64,000 nucleotides of DNA from contig JAITUA010000017.1 in NCBI GenBank assembly GCA_031286615.1, positions 1 to 64,000 of the forward strand, read 5' to 3'. Below are positions 60,272-64,000 of this stretch, in pieces. How positions within the stretch are numbered: position 1 is the first letter of the stretch; each line of letters begins with the position of its first letter. Below the pieces are notes generated by a model. It was not told the origin of the DNA and ran no database searches. It was given only the letters and a program-made list of their open reading frames with translations. A program made the translations under genes and the position numbers. The stretch comes from Chryseobacterium sp. (GTDB taxonomy: Bacteria; Bacteroidota; Bacteroidia; Flavobacteriales; Weeksellaceae).

Positions 60272-61243
60272 TTATACCTTATTCTGTTTCAGAAGCATCA
60301 TCAGAATCACAGGAATTCCAAATACAGAGCTTATCACATTCAGAGGAATCTGTGTTTTTTCTGCAATAACGGAGAAAAGCAACATGATCAGCATTCCCAG
60401 AAACATATTAAGAATCCACTGCTGCCAAAGTTTTGAAGGGTTATAAACGAGTCTGCAGAAGTGAGGAACAATAATTCCTATAAAGAGGATAGGTCCCAGA
60501 AATGCCGTAATAGAGGCTGAAAGGAGAGAGGAAGCAACTATTATTAAAAGTTTCAGTTGTTTCAGATTTACGCCTAAACTCTGTGCATAGGAATTACCAA
60601 GAGAGTTTCCAATAAGTGGTTTTATAGCCCTAAAACAGATAAATGCCCCAATTAAAACCAAAACAAACAATACATAGATCTGATTTCTGCTCACTATATT
60701 ATTGGCTCCGAAAGACCATAATATATAGTTTTTCAAGCTTTGATTCTCTGCATAAAACTGAAGCAATGATACAATTGCTCCGGCAAAAGCTGATACAAGA
60801 AACCCAAAAATAATGAGATAAGATTTGTCCTGAAATCGGTTAGACATCGACAATAGTATCAGCATCAGGAGCAAACTTCCTCCAATAGCTGACAAACTGA
60901 GCAAACTGTTCTGTAAAAATTCAGGAAGTAGAATATTGTGGGAAAAGAAAATATAAAAGGCGACAGACAAACTGGCGACCGAAGTAATTCCCAATATATC
61001 AGGTCCTGCGAGTGGGTTTTGAAAATATTCCTGCATCAGAAAACCTGAAGTCGGAATTGAAATACCGGCAAGCATCATTACAAGAACACGGTTGATACGG
61101 ATTTCGGCGATTTGATTATGGTCAGAATCCAGAAAGAAATCCTGAAAATTTAAACTTAAAAATCCTGTATTCAGATTGATGACAGCACTAATAATAATGC
61201 CAATCACGAATAGCAAACACAGGATTTTAAATCTTTTTGACAT
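60272..61243 (-). CDS. FecCD/BtuC-type iron-complex permease
   Basis: A 323-residue permease with about ten hydrophobic segments. Family signatures: RINRVLVMMLAGISIPTSG, QEYFQNPLAGPDILGITS and the C-terminal GPILFIGIIVPHFCRLVYN, which touches the ATPase. It would work with the ATPase at 58616 to import siderophore, heme or cobalamin. The gap of 730 bases between the two is due to the GxxExxY gene and a repeat. A FecB-like binding protein is not visible. Confidence 0.9.
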   Translation of the reverse strand: MSKRFKILCLLFVIGIIISAVINLNTGFLSLNFQDFFLDSDHNQIAEIRINRVLVMMLAGISIPTSGFLMQEYFQNPLAGPDILGITSVASLSVAFYIFFSHNILLPEFLQNSLLSLSAIGGSLLLMLILLSMSNRFQDKSYLIIFGFLVSAFAGAIVSLLQFYAENQSLKNYILWSFGANNIVSRNQIYVLFVLVLIGAFICFRAIKPLIGNSLGNSYAQSLGVNLKQLKLLIIVASSLLSASITAFLGPILFIGIIVPHFCRLVYNPSKLWQQWILNMFLGMLIMLLFSVIAEKTQIPLNVISSVFGIPVILMMLLKQNKV

Positions 61244-61268
61244 GATTCAGAAAGAGTTCAGTCTATTT

Positions 61269-61829
61269 TTATTTTAAGAAAGAATCGATTTTTGAATTTA
61301 ATACATCTTCCGTCATCATTCCCAGATATTCATCGGTTTTATCTCCTTTTCTCATAAAAGTAAAAGGAATAGAACCACCGTCCCATTGTTTGAAATTGGA
61401 AGCGAAGAAATTTTGATCCAGTTTTTGTCCATCCAATAAGATAACACTTTTTCCAAGCTTATTTTCAGTAGCAAAATTCTTTACAGCACCTGCCCAATCA
61501 GCTTTATCATCAAGGTTTATGAAAGTGAATTTTACAGGTTTACCCTTCAGTTCCTCCATTTTACTTTTAAAACTCGGAATTTCTCTCATACATGGGCCGC
61601 ACCAGGTTGCAAAAAAGTTTGTGACATATAAAGTATCATTATTTTTTGCTAAATGCTGACTTACATTTTCAGGAGAAAGTTCTTTGGGAACATACGTACT
61701 TTCTTCAGCATCTGTAGGTTGAGCAACAGAAATAGAATCTGAAGCTGCTGTATTTTCAGTTTTCTGGCCTTCTTTTTTACAGCTGTACAATGCAGTAAGG
61801 AGTAACGTGGATAAAATTATCTTCTTCAT
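61269..61829 (-). CDS. TlpA-like thioredoxin-fold lipoprotein
   Basis: A 186-residue lipoprotein (MKKIILSTLLLTALYSC, Cys about residue 17). After a Ser/Thr-rich linker comes a thioredoxin domain with the redox motif FFATWCGPCMREIP and a WDGGSIPFTFM cis-Pro loop. TlpA/ResA-like proteins reduce disulfides in the periplasm, for example for cytochrome c assembly. It lies 25 bases upstream of the permease gene and could be co-transcribed. It is divergent from the ferredoxin reductase gene. Confidence 0.9.
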   Translation of the reverse strand: MKKIILSTLLLTALYSCKKEGQKTENTAASDSISVAQPTDAEESTYVPKELSPENVSQHLAKNNDTLYVTNFFATWCGPCMREIPSFKSKMEELKGKPVKFTFINLDDKADWAGAVKNFATENKLGKSVILLDGQKLDQNFFASNFKQWDGGSIPFTFMRKGDKTDEYLGMMTEDVLNSKIDSFLK

Positions 61830-61862
61830 AAATTATTTTTTATCTATTTTTGAATTGAAGTT

Positions 61863-62987
61863 ATGGAACAACAAATCTATAAAGGGAAACTGATACAGTT
61901 TCATCCGTTAAAAATAGCGAAAAAGGAAGAGCTGACCAAAAATACTTTTTCTCTGGAGTTTGATATTCCTGAGAATTTAAAGGAAAATTTCAGGTTTGAA
62001 GCCGGGCAGTTCGTCAGTATAAGATTTCAGGCAAATGGTAAAGAGGTTATTAATGATTATTCAATGACTTCGGCTCCTTATGAGGGAAAAATATGTCTGG
62101 GAATAAAGGTTAACTCTCCTGAAGGTGCTGCTTCTCAGTTATTTCAAAACTATAATATAGGCGACGAACTTTGGGTAAGTGATCCTGGAGGCAGATTTAC
62201 ATTGGTGTCTAAACCCAGTGAGTTCAGAACGATTGTAGCTTTTGCTGCCGGTATTGGAATTACCCCGATTTTGAGCCATTTTAAAAATATTCTTCACAAC
62301 GAACCCAGAACGCGGTTATTTTTATTTTTTGGAAATAAAAGTTCTGATGATCTGGTGTACCGTGATCAATTGGATACTCTTGCCAGAACATGTGGTGACA
62401 GACTTCAGATTTTTTACTTTTTTTCGCAGGAGAAAACAGGAGATCAGTTTTTTTATGGCAGATTGGATGCCAAGAAATTAAATCTTATTATCAATCAGAT
62501 TCTTCATTTGGATGATACTGACGAAGAATCTACGATCTGGGATGCAGTAGACGAAGTGCTGATCTGCGGGAAAGGAGAAATGATCAAGACACTGGCCAAT
62601 GCCTGCTATCATCACGGGATTCCGAAAAAGAACATCCATTTTGAACTTTTTGAAGAATTTAATGATGATATTTATCCTGTAGAAAAAGAATTTCCTCTGA
62701 TTGAAGATATAGAGGTTGAATTTACCATGCTCGGAAAGAAATATACTACTCATCTTCCTGATAACAAGGATAAAATCCTGCAGCAGCTTTTGATCCAGAA
62801 GTTTCCGGTTCCTTATTCGTGTAAATCCGGAATTTGTGGAAGTTGTGAATGTTCTTTAGAGGAAGGTGAAGTGGAACTGTTGGAAAATGAGTATCTTACC
62901 GAAAAAGAGGAAGAGCAGGGACATATATTAGCTTGTATGTCTATTGTGAAAAGTAAGAAAATAAAGCTTAACTTTGATCTTAGTTGA
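61863..62987 (+). CDS. PaaE-like flavin/[2Fe-2S] ferredoxin reductase
   Basis: A 374-residue electron-transfer protein. The FAD domain has FRFEAGQFVSIRF and INDYSMTSAP, in which Asn takes the place of the usual Arg of RxYS. The NAD domain starts at IVAFAAGIGITPILSHFK and ends at VLICGKGEM. The C-terminal ferredoxin domain has CKSGICGSCEC with the last Cys in LACMS, the plant-type [2Fe-2S] spacing. PaaE feeds electrons to phenylacetyl-CoA epoxidase; related reductases serve desaturases and other oxygenases. No paaABCD genes are in the window, so its partner is unknown. The SanA-like gene overlaps its end. Confidence 0.88.
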   Translation: MEQQIYKGKLIQFHPLKIAKKEELTKNTFSLEFDIPENLKENFRFEAGQFVSIRFQANGKEVINDYSMTSAPYEGKICLGIKVNSPEGAASQLFQNYNIGDELWVSDPGGRFTLVSKPSEFRTIVAFAAGIGITPILSHFKNILHNEPRTRLFLFFGNKSSDDLVYRDQLDTLARTCGDRLQIFYFFSQEKTGDQFFYGRLDAKKLNLIINQILHLDDTDEESTIWDAVDEVLICGKGEMIKTLANACYHHGIPKKNIHFELFEEFNDDIYPVEKEFPLIEDIEVEFTMLGKKYTTHLPDNKDKILQQLLIQKFPVPYSCKSGICGSCECSLEEGEVELLENEYLTEKEEEQGHILACMSIVKSKKIKLNFDLS

Positions 62988-63601
62988 GAGTTATTAGGAA
63001 CATATTTAATCTGGGTTTTATATCATTAGAATTGGGAATTCTGATGATATGCTTCTGTAATGTGTGGGTTTTCGGGCTTACCAATGGGAGAACCTATACT
63101 AAAATCTCAAAAATTCCCCCAAGGGAAGTAGCATTGGTTCTGGGAACATCTCCAAAAATGAGATCCGGAAAATCTAATCCTTATTTTACCAAAAGAATGG
63201 ATGCTGCGGCTCTTCTTTACCATCATGGGAAGATCAAGAAAATTATTGTGAGCGGGGAGAAGAGTACAGGTTACAATGAACCGAGAGCAATGAAAAATTA
63301 TCTGGTTTATCTGGAAGGTGTCCCGGAAGATATTATTGTGGAAGACCCGAAAGGTTTCAATACCTATAAAAGTATTCTCCGTTGTAAGGATGTGTATAAA
63401 AAGAAAAATGTAATTATTGTTTCGCAGGGATATCACAACCTAAGGGCTTTGTTTTTTGCGAGGAACAATGATATGAATGCTTTGGGATTTGATGCTCAGG
63501 ATGTCACAAAATCAGAAAGTTTCTACAGAAACCAGACGAGGGAAATCCTCGCCCGGGTGATTGCTGTAGTCTATTTTATTTTAGGCGTTTCTCCGGATTA
63601 G
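62984..63601 (+). CDS. SanA/ElyC/YdcF family membrane protein
   Basis: A 205-residue protein that seems to use a TTG start at 62984, overlapping the reductase stop (TTGA). A short first section and a TM segment (LGFISLELGILMICFCNVWVFG) precede a DUF218 domain with VALVLGTSPKMRSGKSN, IIVSGEKSTGYNEPRAM and VIIVSQGYHNLRALF. SanA-like proteins affect envelope barrier function, including vancomycin exclusion at high temperature in E. coli. No ATG gives a full domain, so TTG is the best start. Confidence 0.82.
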   Translation: MRVIRNIFNLGFISLELGILMICFCNVWVFGLTNGRTYTKISKIPPREVALVLGTSPKMRSGKSNPYFTKRMDAAALLYHHGKIKKIIVSGEKSTGYNEPRAMKNYLVYLEGVPEDIIVEDPKGFNTYKSILRCKDVYKKKNVIIVSQGYHNLRALFFARNNDMNALGFDAQDVTKSESFYRNQTREILARVIAVVYFILGVSPD

Positions 63602-63602
63602 A

Positions 63603-64000
63603 TTAGAAAGGATATCCGAACGCGATATTAACAGTAGGTTTGAAAGGCTGGAAATATTTGAATCTCCATCGGTCTCCATCAGGTTTATTCGGGTCGTAGA
63701 TCTTGTAAGCAAGGTCAATTCTGGCCGTTACATAGGCGATATTCAACCTTAATCCGAATCCACTTCCTATACCTACCTGTTTGAGGAACTTATTGAATTT
63801 AAATTCATCTCCATATCCGTCATTATAATTACGAAGACTCCATGTATTTCCTATATCTGTAAATAAAGCCCCTTCGTAAGTTTTATTGAAAGGAATTCTA
63901 TATTCAATATTGGTCGTAAGCTTTACATTGTCTGTCATATAAGTACGCACTCTTTCATCCACCTGAGAATCTGCAGGACCTAATCCTCCAAATGCTACCC
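63603..64000 (-). CDS. Omp85-family outer-membrane protein, C-terminal end (5' part outside window)
   Basis: The frame is open to the window edge, so only the last 132 codons are seen. They read like the final strands of a BamA/TamA beta barrel: DNVKLTTNIEYRIPF, YEGALFTDIGNTWSLR, GSGFGLRLNIAYVTARIDLAYK and the last strand VNIAFGYPF, with the aromatic end residue. GLGPADSQVDERVRTY lies upstream. Omp85 proteins insert or export other outer-membrane proteins. It is convergent with the SanA-like gene, only one base between the stops. Confidence 0.85.
   Translation of the reverse strand, partial: VAFGGLGPADSQVDERVRTYMTDNVKLTTNIEYRIPFNKTYEGALFTDIGNTWSLRNYNDGYGDEFKFNKFLKQVGIGSGFGLRLNIAYVTARIDLAYKIYDPNKPDGDRWRFKYFQPFKPTVNIAFGYPF

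Noticed and set aside
1-64000. CRISPR arrays
   Set aside because: I saw no regularly spaced direct repeats of 25-40 bases. The repeats found are palindromic and dispersed.

Overview
The window looks like a Flavobacteriia chromosome, most likely Chryseobacterium or a close Weeksellaceae relative. This rests on low GC, Bacteroidetes-type promoters (-33 TTTG, -7 TAnnTTTG), a type IX secretion C-terminal signal, DUF2490 and DUF6438 proteins, a membrane pyrophosphatase with an OmpA tail, and short intergenic palindromes of a kind common in that group. Genus assignment is inference; no rRNA is present.

Layout. 1-1.3 kb: two AT-rich hypothetical genes, the first cut by the window edge. 1.4-7.1 kb: LolD-like ATPase, L,D-transpeptidase-like lipoprotein, RadC, GNAT-like protein, PhyH dioxygenase and two membrane proteins. 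7.1-10.9 kb: a soluble pyrophosphatase next to an ion-pumping pyrophosphatase fused to OmpA. 11-21 kb: aminotransferase, M28 peptidase, a GNAT/VOC/EndoV operon, a frameshifted thiolase behind twin TetR-type operators, a T9SS cargo protein and a SWIM/SNF2 helicase. 21-29.3 kb: SDR, two AraC regulators, MFS, HD hydrolase, MarR plus exported partner, photolyase.

29.3-35.7 kb is one minus-strand operon: a Cys/His-rich exported protein, a TonB-dependent receptor, two ABC-2/DUF3526-type permeases and an ATPase. 35.7-39 kb is an accessory pocket ending at tRNA-Arg(CCT). It holds a candidate small RNA, a phage-type lysozyme broken by a stop codon, an unrecognised two-gene membrane module, a 56-residue DUF1737-like gene, intrinsic terminators (two with identical stems), a candidate structured RNA and a palindrome made of two DnaA-box consensus sequences.

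39-51.5 kb: hydrolases (one a remnant), NAD(P)-binding protein, a 140-bp palindromic repeat, methyltransferase, UvrA, a tiny transcription unit with a 16-residue ORF, TonB receptor plus DUF2490, M48 peptidase, HD hydrolase and YegP. 51.5-58.6 kb: a beta-oxidation operon (MarR, FadN-like, thiolase, acyl-CoA dehydrogenase) whose spacers carry two four-helix-bundle (IVP-type) cassettes, one frameshifted. 58.6-61.2 kb: FecCD permease and its ATPase, separated by a GxxExxY gene and a palindromic repeat. 61.3-64 kb: TlpA-like protein, PaaE-like reductase, SanA/ElyC-like protein and the end of an Omp85 protein.

Three frame-broken genes (thiolase, lysozyme, four-helix-bundle), an epoxide hydrolase fragment and several palindromic repeats point to ongoing gene decay and repeat insertion. 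All family calls were made by eye, without database searches.
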